A DNA stretch of 58,740 nucleotides from contig CAJUNR010000029.1 of the NCBI GenBank assembly GCA_910587765.1, positions 1-58,740 on the forward strand. Direction: 5' to 3'. This DNA is from an uncultured Lachnospiraceae bacterium. Lineage in GTDB: Bacteria; Bacillota; Clostridia; Lachnospirales; Lachnospiraceae. The position numbers were made by a program, and so were the translations under genes. Below, piece after piece: positions 25,894-33,956 of this stretch (within the stretch, counting starts at the first letter, position 1; every line of letters begins with the position of its first letter). The notes beneath the pieces were generated by a model. That model saw only the letters and a program-made list of their open reading frames with translations. It did no database searches and was not told the DNA's origin.

Positions 25894-25925
25894 ACTTTTC
25901 TCCTCCTGAAAATCTTTTCTAAAAA

Positions 25926-26013
25926 ATCGAGCAGGGAAGATTCATCTTCCCCTACTCGCGCATCGGGCGCCTGTCAGCTCTGCTGACAATCTTCCTTAGG
26001 CACCCGTATGCAT
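25926..26013 (-). repeat. terminator-associated two-hairpin repeat, copy R4 (complete, in dapA leader)
   Basis: Both hairpins are present. Hairpin I: CGAGCAGGGAAGAT / ATCTTCCCCTACTCG. Hairpin II: GGGCGCC/GGCACCC outer, TGTCAGC/GCTGACA inner, minus-strand bulge AAGGAAGAT. It follows the riboswitch attenuator hairpin on the minus strand and ends about 33 bp before the dapA start, so read-through dapA mRNA carries it in the 5' leader. Confidence 0.9.
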
Positions 26014-26018
26014 AATGA

Positions 26019-26044
26019 AAGAGGCGTGCACGATGTACGCCTCT
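26019..26044 (-). terminator. attenuator hairpin of the dapA riboswitch
   Basis: The minus-strand stem AGAGGCGT/ACGCCTCT is followed by TTTCATT. It is positioned as the expression platform of the upstream lysine aptamer. The U-tract is imperfect. Confidence 0.7.
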
Positions 26045-26106
26045 CCAGAACTCCATATAATGAAATGATGTTCCCGGCACAGAAAAAATGACGGGACATT
26101 TCGATC

Positions 26107-26279
26107 CGGATAGCGCTTCATCTGCCTCAGATGACAGTCATGTGGTTCTTCACCCCATGCCCAAGCAACAGATCCGCAGGAGATCTGCCCTTTCGGCGTT
26201 CCTCCCTTTCCTCTGTCTTCTCCTGTGCCTGCACACATCTGCCAGCATACTCATGATTCACGCAACCTCTATCTCTCTC
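26107..26279 (-). promoter_or_regulatory. lysine riboswitch aptamer (L box) upstream of dapA
   Basis: The minus strand holds the conserved L-box blocks in order and spacing: GATAGAGGTTGCG at the 5' side, ATGAGTATGCTGGCAG, GGAACGCCGAAAGG, ATGGGGTGAAGAACC and GACTGTCATC, then GAAGCGCTATCC, whose CTATC pairs with the opening GATAG to close P1. The gene below, dapA, is a classic lysine-repressed target. High lysine should favour the terminator at 26019. Confidence 0.9.
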
Positions 26280-26332
26280 ATTCAGATGTCTTCAATATAA
26301 CACCTTCTGATTCCTTTGTCAACACGGAAAGC

Positions 26333-26821
26333 TCATTCCTTCAGCGCTGAGATCTGATACACCCGGTCCGCCCAGTCCATGATCTCACGGCAGAGCCGGA
26401 TCCCCGTAAAGATGATTTCCGTATCATCGGAAGCCTCCTCAAGGACAGCGCGGATATCCGAAACATCCGCAATCCCGTAATCAAGAAGTCCGAGGATCTC
26501 ATCCAGAACCAGCACGTCGCACTCGCCGGTGGCCAGCACTTTCTTGGCAAAATCAAGACCGTTTTTCATGGTCATGATTTCTTCTTCCCGCTCCTTCTCG
26601 CCAAGCTCCTCAAACGCGGCTTCCCGGCGCTGAAAACGGAACAGCTTGATCTCGGGTTCCAGTCTCTGGATGAAGCTGATCTGCTCCGGCTGTTTCCCTT
26701 TCAAAAACTGTATGATGATAACCGACTTTCCCCCGCTGGCCTCTCTGATCGCCTGGCCGAGCGCCGCCGTCGTCTTTCCTTTTCCGCTTCCAAAATAGAT
26801 CTGTAATTTTCCCCTGTCCAT
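26333..26821 (-). CDS. CobO/BtuR-like P-loop ATPase (corrinoid adenosyltransferase family)
   Basis: 162 residues from an ATG with GGAG five bases upstream. Walker A is YFGSGKGKTTAALG near the start; VLVLDEILGLLDYG supplies a Walker B-like segment and FTGIRLCREIMDWADRV the C-terminal CobO-like motif. CobO adenosylates cob(I)yrinic acid diamide. The protein is shorter than typical CobO and no cobalamin genes are nearby, so a salvage adenosyltransferase or another role is possible. Confidence 0.75.
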   Translation of the reverse strand: MDRGKLQIYFGSGKGKTTAALGQAIREASGGKSVIIIQFLKGKQPEQISFIQRLEPEIKLFRFQRREAAFEELGEKEREEEIMTMKNGLDFAKKVLATGECDVLVLDEILGLLDYGIADVSDIRAVLEEASDDTEIIFTGIRLCREIMDWADRVYQISALKE

Positions 26822-26909
26822 AACTTCTCCACTTTTCCCGAACACGAAATAGAATCCTTTAGATTGTTCTATCTTACACCAGCACAGGAAGAAATGCAAG
26901 ACCCTCCGG

Positions 26910-27536
26910 TTAATCCAGATACTCAAGTTTACTGACAGATACTTCGTATGCTACTCTGCGTTCGCTTTCCTCCTCATCTATCTTTTTCATGTATTCTCTG
27001 CTCTGAATCCTGCCCCAGATCTGAGTGTGGCCGCCCACCTCAAAGCCGGAGGCAAAACGGGCGTTTCTCCCCCAGCAGATACATGGAATATAATCGGATT
27101 TGCCGTATGGACGGTTTACCGCCAGCAGAATATCCGCGATCTCTCTTCCCAGCGGAGTCTTCCGGTAGACCGGCATCTTACAGATGAAACCGTCCAGAAA
27201 GATCTGATTGGTCTTGGCATTCTCCACTTCTTCGTCGATAAATTCCAGCTCCCGCACGAAAACGGACAATACCAGCCGGTTCTTCTTCTCCTCATGGCGG
27301 TTGTAGGAACGGAACTGTCCGGTCGCCTGGATGTATTCTCCCCGGTAGTCCCCGTTCACATCAATCAGCCTCTCGGAAATCATCAGCGGTATCACATCAC
27401 AGGAATCGCTCAGCCGTTTCACGGATACATTCAGCATATAGAAGCCTTCCCCAAAGACTTCATGGCTGAAGGAAAAATCCGACACGACTTCCCCCACGAT
27501 GGACACCTGGTTGTTTTCAATAATCTTATCTGACAT
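26910..27536 (-). CDS. single-stranded-DNA-binding-like protein, probably two OB folds
   Basis: 208 residues from the ATG at 27536 (AAGGGAG nine bases upstream); a longer open frame adds 32 basic residues without a ribosome site. Two OB-like halves are suggested by N-terminal NNQVSIVGEVVSDFSF and a second half FLDGFICKMPVYRKTPLGRE followed by IPCICWGRNARFA, a pattern seen in SSB domains. No acidic C-terminal SSB tail is present, so it may not recruit the usual SSB partners. Divergent from typA. Confidence 0.65.
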   Translation of the reverse strand: MSDKIIENNQVSIVGEVVSDFSFSHEVFGEGFYMLNVSVKRLSDSCDVIPLMISERLIDVNGDYRGEYIQATGQFRSYNRHEEKKNRLVLSVFVRELEFIDEEVENAKTNQIFLDGFICKMPVYRKTPLGREIADILLAVNRPYGKSDYIPCICWGRNARFASGFEVGGHTQIWGRIQSREYMKKIDEEESERRVAYEVSVSKLEYLD

Positions 27537-27691
27537 AATTTGGTTCTCCCTTCTGTTTGACGAAGTGTCTCTTTTCGTATTTTGTCTATAATATATATTC
27601 AGCACCTCTTTCAAATATTCCTGTTTTTTCAAAATTTATTCCATTTTTTTCAAAACAGCGCTTTTCTGCCGCGTATTTTTCCAAATAACGC

Positions 27692-27719
27692 TTGTTTTCC
27701 CGGGAAAATGTGATACACT
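27692..27719 (+). promoter_or_regulatory. typA promoter candidate
   Basis: TTGTTT (27692-27697), 16 bp, TACACT (27714-27719), about 58 bp before the typA start. Confidence 0.5.
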
Positions 27720-27777
27720 ATTAGACTTGTAGAGAATGCGCAAGAATTTGATGAAGATAAAGATGAGGATTGATTTT

Positions 27778-29610
27778 ATGAAGCGTGAAGATGTAAGAAA
27801 CATAGCGATCATTGCCCATGTGGATCATGGAAAGACAACACTGGTAGACGAACTTCTGAAACAGAGCGGCGTCTTCCGCGCGAATCAGGAAGTCGCGGAG
27901 CGCGTCATGGACTCAGGCGACATTGAACGCGAGCGCGGCATCACGATTCTGTCCAAAAATACGGCTGTCTTCTATAAAAATGTGAAGATCAACATCGTCG
28001 ATACTCCCGGACATGCGGATTTCGGCGGCGAGGTGGAGCGGGTGCTGAAAATGGTAGACGGCGTCATCCTGGTGGTGGACGCTTTCGAGGGCTCCATGCC
28101 GCAGACAAAATTTGTGCTGAAAAAAGCGCTGGAACTGGCTCTCCCGGTCATCGTCTGCATCAACAAAATCGACCGGCCGGAAGCCCGCCCCGCGGAGGTC
28201 ATTGACGAAGTGCTGGAGCTTCTGATGGATCTGGACGCTTCCGACGAACAGTTGGACTGTCCCTTTGTATTCGCCTCCGCAAAAGGCGGCTATGCCACTC
28301 TTGATCTGGAGAAGGAGGCCAGAAACATGACTCCGCTGTTCGACACCATCCTGGACTATATCCCGGCTCCTCAGGGAGATTCCGAGGCGCCGACCCAGGT
28401 ACTGATCAGCACCATCGACTACAATGAATATGTAGGGCGGATCGGCGTCGGAAAGGTGGACAACGGAAATGTCAGCGTCAATCAGGAAGTCGTCATTGTC
28501 AATCACCATGAGCCGGATAAGATCAAAAAGGTGAAGATCAGCAAGCTTTATGAGTTTGACGGGCTGAACAAGGTTCCTGTAACGACCGCCACCGTCGGAT
28601 CCATCGTCGCCATTTCCGGTATCGCCGATCTGCATATCGGAGATACGCTGTGCGCCCCGGAAGCGCCGAACGCCATTCCGTTTCAGAAAATATCCGAGCC
28701 GACGATCGCCATGCAGTTCAACGTCAACGACAGTCCTCTGGCCGGTACAGAGGGGAAATACGTTACTTCCAGGCATTTAAGGGACCGTCTGTTCCGGGAG
28801 CTGAATACGGATGTGAGCCTCCGTGTGGAGGAGACGGAAAATACGGACAGCTTCAAAGTGTCCGGCCGCGGCGAACTGCATCTGTCGGTTCTCATCGAGA
28901 ACATGCGCCGGGAGGGCTACGAATTTTCCGTCAGCAAAGCGGAAGTGCTCTATCGTTATGATGAAAAAGGGAAAAAGCAGGAGCCTATGGAACTTGCCTA
29001 TGTAGATGTGGACGACGAGTATGCCGGCAACGTCATCCAGAAACTGGGCGAACGCAAAGGCGAGCTTCTGAACATGCACACCAACAGCAGCGGTTCCACC
29101 CGTCTGGAATTTTCCATCCCCTCCCGGGGACTGATCGGATACCGGGGGGAATTTATGACCGACACCAAGGGAACCGGTGTTCTGAACACGATTTTCAACG
29201 GATACGAGCCCTACAAGGGCGATATTCAGTACCGCAAGCAGGGTTCGCTGATCGCTTTTGAATCCGGCGAGTCCATCACCTACGGTTTATTCAATGCGCA
29301 GGAGCGCGGCACGCTGTTCATCGGCCCCGGCGAGAAAGTCTATTCCGGCATGGTCGTCGGCCAGAACGGAAAGGCGGAGGATATTGAACTCAATGTCTGC
29401 AAGACCAAGAAGCTGACCAATACCCGCTCCTCCAGCGCGGATGAGGCGCTGAAACTGACGCCGCCGAGGATCCTCAGCCTGGAGCAGTGCCTGGAGTTCA
29501 TCGACACGGACGAGCTTCTGGAGATCACGCCAAAAAGTCTTCGGATCCGCAAAAAGATTCTCGATCCGACCATGCGCAAGCGGGCGGCCATGCGCAGGGA
29601 ACCGGTATAA
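27778..29610 (+). CDS. typA: ribosome-associated GTPase TypA/BipA
   Basis: A 610-residue translational GTPase. G1 is AHVDHGKTTL, G2 lies in the RERGITILSKN region, G3 is DTPGHADFGGEVERV, and G4 NKID appears as CINKIDRPEARP. The C-terminal half has EF-G-like domains and the TypA-specific end (LEFSIPSRGLIGYRGEF, LTPPRILSLEQCLEFI). It helps ribosome assembly and stress translation. ATG at 27778 is chosen from GAGG nine bases upstream; 14 earlier codons are open. It is the only plus-strand gene left of 46 kb. Confidence 0.96.
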   Translation: MKREDVRNIAIIAHVDHGKTTLVDELLKQSGVFRANQEVAERVMDSGDIERERGITILSKNTAVFYKNVKINIVDTPGHADFGGEVERVLKMVDGVILVVDAFEGSMPQTKFVLKKALELALPVIVCINKIDRPEARPAEVIDEVLELLMDLDASDEQLDCPFVFASAKGGYATLDLEKEARNMTPLFDTILDYIPAPQGDSEAPTQVLISTIDYNEYVGRIGVGKVDNGNVSVNQEVVIVNHHEPDKIKKVKISKLYEFDGLNKVPVTTATVGSIVAISGIADLHIGDTLCAPEAPNAIPFQKISEPTIAMQFNVNDSPLAGTEGKYVTSRHLRDRLFRELNTDVSLRVEETENTDSFKVSGRGELHLSVLIENMRREGYEFSVSKAEVLYRYDEKGKKQEPMELAYVDVDDEYAGNVIQKLGERKGELLNMHTNSSGSTRLEFSIPSRGLIGYRGEFMTDTKGTGVLNTIFNGYEPYKGDIQYRKQGSLIAFESGESITYGLFNAQERGTLFIGPGEKVYSGMVVGQNGKAEDIELNVCKTKKLTNTRSSSADEALKLTPPRILSLEQCLEFIDTDELLEITPKSLRIRKKILDPTMRKRAAMRREPV

Positions 29611-29792
29611 AATTCTATTCTGGAGATTCGGCCGAAACGAAGGCCGGGACAGATGCCGGATTTATCATATCACAGCGGACAGCAAAATGCAACCGCCCGG
29701 ACGCCCGGCGCAGGCAGCTCATCCTTCCACACCCCGCGGGAGTTTATGCCCTATGGGTACTTAATGAAGGGACGCAGCGGTACTCTAATCCC

Positions 29793-29831
29793 CGCCGACA
29801 CTAAGGCACGTTTTGTGCCTTAGTGTCGGCG
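29793..29831. terminator. perfect 17-bp hairpin between convergent typA and the ADP-ribosyl hydrolase gene
   Basis: CGCCGACACTAAGGCAC and its exact complement around a five-base GTTTT loop. Both genes point toward it, so a two-way transcription stop is plausible, but no U-tract follows on either strand. Apart from it I see no gene in 29611-29886. Confidence 0.5.
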
Positions 29832-29886
29832 CCTCTCAATGGGTCTTCCAGGATGAACTGCCCGCATCAGACTGAAAACCGGCTCT

Positions 29887-32574
29887 TTATGCTTCTCCGT
29901 CCCTGAGCATCCTGTTTATCGCATATAACTTCGGCGACTGAATCACGTCGGACAGACGCTCATGTTCTATCCGGTCTTTATAAGCCTGCAGCGATTGATC
30001 GTCAAACAGCACCCATTGAATCAGATCCAGCTTGCCCGGATGTTCCGTCACAAACTGTTTTGCCGTTCTCACCGCAATTTCCGACGCCTGGTCGAGCGGG
30101 AAGCCGTAAATCCCCGTGGAAACCGACGGAAACGCAATGCTTCTGATCCCGTTTTTGACCGCAAGTTCCAGACAGGACCTGTAACAGGACGCCAGCAGTT
30201 CATGCTCTTTCGACCTGCCTCCCTTCCAGCGCGGCCCGGGGGTATGAATTACATACTCGCACGGAAGCCTGTATGCCTTGGTGATTTTCGCCTGCCCCGT
30301 TCTGCATCCGTTCAGCAACCGGCACTCCGCAAGCAGTTCCGGACCGGCCGCACGGTGAATCGCACCATCCACCCCTCCGCCGCCAAGCAGGCTGGTGTTG
30401 GCAGCGTTCACGATCGCCTGTACGCCGTGATCTTTCGTAATGTCGCCGCGCACGGCGGTCAGCCGGGTCATCCCGGCAGGCTCAGGCTCCTCCTCCCGCC
30501 ACTGCGCATAGATATATTTTCTTGTCCAGTGAGGGTCCTTGTATTGACTGTATTCGCTCATCTGGCATCCATGGCACACATCATCTGCCATTTCCACGAT
30601 CACATCCATCAGTTCCAGACGGGTTTTCCATTTGTCTTCAATGGCGTCAAAACCAAGCAGCGCTCCGAGGATATTTCCGGTAACGGCTCCTGTGGAATCA
30701 CTGTCTCCCTTGTGATTCACCGCCGCGATCACTCCCGCGGAGAAATCATCCTCATGGCGCAGCGCGCAGTAAAGGGCGATTCCCAATGTTTCCTCCGCCA
30801 CCCAGCCCTCGCCGATACGGTGGATGTTGGCAAGATCCTCTTCCCCGTTCTCCGCAAGGTTTATTGCAAGGTCGATGATATCCATAAGCTCTTTCAAATG
30901 CCTGTCGCCCCGGAAAATTTCTGCCGCCGTCTTCTGCGCCTCAGCGACGATCTCTTTTAAGGGCCTCTTATTTTCCGCAAATACAATCCGATTGATAATA
31001 TGCGTCAATACCGCCGCGGGCATATATCCGAGTGAATGTCCATGGGTAATGGCAGCGATCTGCGCTCCCTCCATATCCAAATCTTCCATCTTGACCGAAT
31101 GGTAGTTCAGCGCGAACGGAGCAATCCGCATAATCCCCCCGCAGCCCTTACTGTTGTTCAGCGGTTCTTCTGAAAAGTCATCCGCATGGCCGCTCCTTTG
31201 CTTTCTTAATGCAGACAGGCAGGTCATTCCCGGTGCGCGCAGACTGTACAGTTCCGGCACGTCGGCGAGCCAGGAAATGCATCCGGGCACACTGCCCCGC
31301 GGCACTTTCCTGCTTTCCTCATATGAGATTTCCTGTGTGCGCAGCCAGTCCTGATACGCCATCGCCACGTACGAGCTCGGCCGGCTCTGGATTCCTCTCA
31401 TGCAGCCTCTCGTATCGCCGTAAAGCAGACCGTTTGCCGTAAACAGAGCCATCTGCGTATCATCAGAAATCAAAGCCCTGCCGGTTCTTTCGTCCAGCCG
31501 ATATGCCGTGATCCCCTTTTCGCCATATGTCCCGAAGATCTGATTCTCATCCCAAAATTCAACGGCATAGCCAAGCGCATCGCCGACGGCGCCTCCGACC
31601 ATACAGCCTCTGATCTGATCCAGGTTGACTTCCTTCTCACGGATCCTCTCCATCGCCTCCTCAATCGCCTGTCGATTTTCGTCGCGGAAAAAGTTATCAA
31701 AAGAGAAATTCCGATAAAATTCCTTAAAGTTGTACTGATTTTCCGTCCGGTCGAGCACGGCAAAATCGATCCGGCGGAACAAATCTTTTTCTCTGTGATT
31801 GTTATAATTGATTTCTTTAAGCGCTTTGTAAAACAGATCGGAGATTACGCGTGCGTCATTTCCGAAGGCTCCGCACCCCCATGCCCCGAGTATGAGAATC
31901 CTGTATCCGAGATATGCCGTGCATTTGAGCATTCCCATGATGCGGTGATAAACCATCTCTTCATACTCCGCTTCGCTCATCCCTTCCCTGCCGCGGGATA
32001 CCATCGGCGCCGCACAGGTTAAGACAGATACCACCACGGTCTCATCCAGCAGTTCGCCGTTTTCGTCCTTGATGATCTCCACCAGCGGAGTGATCATCAG
32101 CGCGTCCGACCCCATACATGTATTCAGGCTCCGATTGTATCTGTAATACTTCTGCGCGCTCCCGCTCTCAAGCGACAGCAGGAGCGAACTTTTCCGGCAC
32201 AGATCTTCTTCCTGCGCCCTGGCTCCGTTTCGCACTCCGCCGCCGGGGTTTACCGGATTGGCAAGGTTCAGCACCAGCACCCTCTGACAGTCCTTTGAGA
32301 ATAGATGGGTGCTCTCCATACGCTTTCTGGCGAGCGCGAATGAATCCATATTCTCGCAGCCATGACCGCACCGGCCCCCCAGCACAAACGGCGGATTAAA
32401 ATCTTCACGGTTTGCGTTGCGTTTCACTTCATCCGGCAGATACACCTGAATCTCTCCCATTTCCTTTCGGGAAAGCCTCAGCATTACTCTCTTTCCGTTT
32501 TTCTCATAGTACCCCTGTTTCAAAATCTGCAAAGTGTCCTCAAGCATGTCGATTTCTCTGCTTCTGTCTCTCAT
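29887..32574 (-). CDS. three-domain ADP-ribosyl hydrolase: microbial PARG + ARH/DraG + MacroD
   Basis: 895 residues from an ATG with AAGGAGG nine bases upstream. Residues 1-300 match the TIGR02452/microbial PARG family, with the PARG-type loop NPGGGVRNGARAQEE near 109-123. Residues about 318-690 are an ADP-ribosylglycohydrolase: GGAVGDALGYAVEF (327-340), SDDTQM (370-375) and GDSDSTGAVTG (623-633), the two metal-binding sites. Residues about 702-895 are a MacroD-type macrodomain: IVNAANTSLLGGGGVDGAIH (721-740) and PSVSTGIYGFP (816-826). All three signatures look intact. It probably removes ADP-ribose from several kinds of linkage. No ADP-ribosyltransferase is adjacent. Confidence 0.92.
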   Translation of the reverse strand: MRDRSREIDMLEDTLQILKQGYYEKNGKRVMLRLSRKEMGEIQVYLPDEVKRNANREDFNPPFVLGGRCGHGCENMDSFALARKRMESTHLFSKDCQRVLVLNLANPVNPGGGVRNGARAQEEDLCRKSSLLLSLESGSAQKYYRYNRSLNTCMGSDALMITPLVEIIKDENGELLDETVVVSVLTCAAPMVSRGREGMSEAEYEEMVYHRIMGMLKCTAYLGYRILILGAWGCGAFGNDARVISDLFYKALKEINYNNHREKDLFRRIDFAVLDRTENQYNFKEFYRNFSFDNFFRDENRQAIEEAMERIREKEVNLDQIRGCMVGGAVGDALGYAVEFWDENQIFGTYGEKGITAYRLDERTGRALISDDTQMALFTANGLLYGDTRGCMRGIQSRPSSYVAMAYQDWLRTQEISYEESRKVPRGSVPGCISWLADVPELYSLRAPGMTCLSALRKQRSGHADDFSEEPLNNSKGCGGIMRIAPFALNYHSVKMEDLDMEGAQIAAITHGHSLGYMPAAVLTHIINRIVFAENKRPLKEIVAEAQKTAAEIFRGDRHLKELMDIIDLAINLAENGEEDLANIHRIGEGWVAEETLGIALYCALRHEDDFSAGVIAAVNHKGDSDSTGAVTGNILGALLGFDAIEDKWKTRLELMDVIVEMADDVCHGCQMSEYSQYKDPHWTRKYIYAQWREEEPEPAGMTRLTAVRGDITKDHGVQAIVNAANTSLLGGGGVDGAIHRAAGPELLAECRLLNGCRTGQAKITKAYRLPCEYVIHTPGPRWKGGRSKEHELLASCYRSCLELAVKNGIRSIAFPSVSTGIYGFPLDQASEIAVRTAKQFVTEHPGKLDLIQWVLFDDQSLQAYKDRIEHERLSDVIQSPKLYAINRMLRDGEA

Positions 32575-32800
32575 GATAAACAGCCTCCTTCTGCACGATT
32601 CATAATTCCGGTCAATACCGGCATCCCCTCTGTGCTTTACGGCATAAATGAAAGGGTTGTCCCGGCAATAATATAATAACACTTTGCCCTCTTATATGGT
32701 AGCCTGCAAAGCGACTTTTCTGCCCCCTGCCTTTCCGAAAAGCCTGTAACGTCTAAAGCCCGAAAACGCATACGCCCGGAAAACCAGATGTTTCCGGGAG
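32575..32800. other. leader of the ADP-ribosyl hydrolase gene; one short hairpin
   Basis: No gene is seen here. The only clear structure is the inverted repeat CCCGGAAA/TTTCCGGG at 32775-32798, abutting repeat R5. I could not find a convincing -35/-10 pair for the hydrolase gene. Confidence 0.5.
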
Positions 32801-32882
32801 CGGGCAGGGAAGATTTCTTGTCTGCCCGCCGCACGGGGTGCGGGCTGCAAAGCAGCAAACTTCCTTACGCGTCCCCGCGCAC
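32801..32882 (-). repeat. terminator-associated two-hairpin repeat, copy R5
   Basis: Hairpin I: CGGGCAG...CTGCCCG with an imperfect GGAAGA/TCTTGT top. Hairpin II: GGGGTGCG-like/CGCGTCCCC outer stem, GCTGC/GCAGC inner stem, minus-strand bulge AAGGAAGTTT. It follows the tRNA-Gln terminator (TTATTTTT then GTGCGCGGGG). Closest to R2a. Confidence 0.82.
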
Positions 32883-32884
32883 AA

Positions 32885-32915
32885 AAATAACCCCGGTGGA
32901 GTGATCCACCGGGGT
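32885..32915 (-). terminator. tRNA-Gln terminator
   Basis: The minus-strand stem ACCCCGGTGGA/TCCACCGGGGT with a four-base loop is followed by TATTTTT, 8 bp beyond the tRNA. Confidence 0.9.
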
Positions 32916-32923
32916 CTTCAGAG

Positions 32924-32995
32924 CAGGGCTACAAGGATTCGAACCTTGAAATGACGGAGTCAGAGTCCGTTGCCTTACCGTTTGGCGATAGCCCT
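32924..32995 (-). tRNA. tRNA-Gln (anticodon CTG)
   Basis: A 72-nt tRNA on the minus strand: acceptor AGGGCTA/TAGCCCT, D arm with CCAAACGGTAAGGC, anticodon stem ACGGA/TCCGT around CTCTGAC giving CTG, T arm with GGTTCGAATCC. The body strongly resembles bacterial glutamine tRNAs. CCA is not encoded. It reads CAG only, so a TTG tRNA-Gln is expected elsewhere. Confidence 0.93.
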
Positions 32996-33013
32996 TTGTT
33001 TTCAACGAATGTT

Positions 33014-33042
33014 ATTATACGACAGATTCCTCAAAAAGGCAA
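33014..33042 (-). promoter_or_regulatory. tRNA-Gln promoter
   Basis: Minus strand TTGCCT (33042-33037), exactly 17 bp, TATAAT (33019-33014), about 18 bp before the tRNA 5' end. Confidence 0.85.
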
Positions 33043-33260
33043 GTACTTTTTTTATTTTTTCCAAAATTTTTTCAAAACTATTTCTGAAGATTCCTCCGTC
33101 AATTCTTATGAATTTCTTCCCTGAATTTAGAAAACCTTTATCTCCATGATACATTTTCGTCACATTTCTCTGCTATGATAATACTCGTAACAGAAACACA
33201 TCAGTATTTCATTCATAACACTTTAGGGGGCTTCTGAAAGGAGCCCCCGCTCCCTCGAAG
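33043..33260. other. AT-rich intergenic stretch with one GC hairpin
   Basis: No reading frame of interest. The inverted repeat GGGGGCT/AGCCCCC at 33226-33248 follows the spoVT terminator on the minus strand; it may be a second stop signal. I see nothing else. Confidence 0.5.
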
Positions 33261-33287
33261 AAAAAGGAACCCGGCGGGTTCCTTTTA
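33261..33287 (-). terminator. spoVT terminator
   Basis: Minus-strand AAAAGGAACCC...GGGTTCC followed by TTTTT, 8 bp past the spoVT stop. Confidence 0.88.
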
Positions 33288-33294
33288 ATTGTCT

Positions 33295-33843
33295 CTACTG
33301 TTCCATCTGCCGGCCGAGAAAGCCTGCCGCGGAAGCAGCCACCTTCTGTTCCACCTCGCCCATTTTCACCCGGACGTCCCGGCCCAGAAGAATCACAGCG
33401 CCAATGGCGTCACCCTCGCTGATGACCGGACAGATCGTCTCTGCGGCAATTCCCTCCATGTCCTCCTGAATGACCGGGATAAACTTGCGCTCTACGGCCG
33501 AGGCCTGCAGACTCTCCCGCTCCTCGATCAACTGCTCGAGCTGCGGACTGATGGATTTGCCGTAATAATCTTTTTTCGCGCCTCCTGCAGTGGCAATGAT
33601 GGCGTCGCGGTCCGTCACGCACACCATGTGCCCTGTCGTCTGCGCCAGGCTCTCCGCATACTGTTTGGCGAATGCGGACAGCTCTCCGATGGGAGAATAT
33701 TTCTTCAGGATGATCTCGCCCTCCCGGTCCGTGAAAATTTCCAGCGGATCGCCTTCCCGAATCCTCAATGTACGCCGGATCTCCTTTGGCACTACTACTC
33801 TGCCAAGGTCGTCAATCCGGCGTACAATTCCCGTTGCTTTCAT
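33295..33843 (-). CDS. spoVT: stage V sporulation transcriptional regulator SpoVT
   Basis: 182 residues. The N-terminal AbrB-type swapped-hairpin DNA-binding domain is plain: MKATGIVRRIDDLGRVVVPK, then EIRRTLRIREGDPLEIFTD. The C-terminal half is GAF-like, as in SpoVT. In Bacillus it tunes late forespore (sigma-G) genes. ATG at 33843 has GGAGG eight bases upstream; the open frame starts 39 codons earlier without support. The pth-mfd-spoVT order of Bacillus is partly kept here. It is good evidence the organism can sporulate. Confidence 0.94.
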   Translation of the reverse strand: MKATGIVRRIDDLGRVVVPKEIRRTLRIREGDPLEIFTDREGEIILKKYSPIGELSAFAKQYAESLAQTTGHMVCVTDRDAIIATAGGAKKDYYGKSISPQLEQLIEERESLQASAVERKFIPVIQEDMEGIAAETICPVISEGDAIGAVILLGRDVRVKMGEVEQKVAASAAGFLGRQMEQ

Positions 33844-33917
33844 ACAATCTTCCTCCAATGTCTTAAAAATATATGATCTCCGTTTTATGTCGTCTGTTTT
33901 CACAGGTCGTCTGAATC

Positions 33918-33946
33918 TAGTATTTGTAAGAATTGGATTTATATGC
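33918..33946 (-). promoter_or_regulatory. possible sigma-F/G-type promoter before spoVT
   Basis: Minus strand GCATA (33946-33942), 17 bp, AATACTA (33924-33918), one base off the CATnnTA-type -10. Weak pattern match only. Confidence 0.3.
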
Positions 33947-33956
33947 ATGATCTTTT

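Noticed and set aside
25996..26238. Open frame of 80 codons upstream of dapA
   Set aside because: It lies across the lysine riboswitch and attenuator; the sequence is explained by RNA structure.
26333..26821. Firm annotation as cobO
   Set aside because: Short length and lack of cobalamin genes make the exact role uncertain.
33043..33260. Small RNA gene between tRNA-Gln and spoVT
   Set aside because: One hairpin is present but no paired promoter and terminator could be defined.
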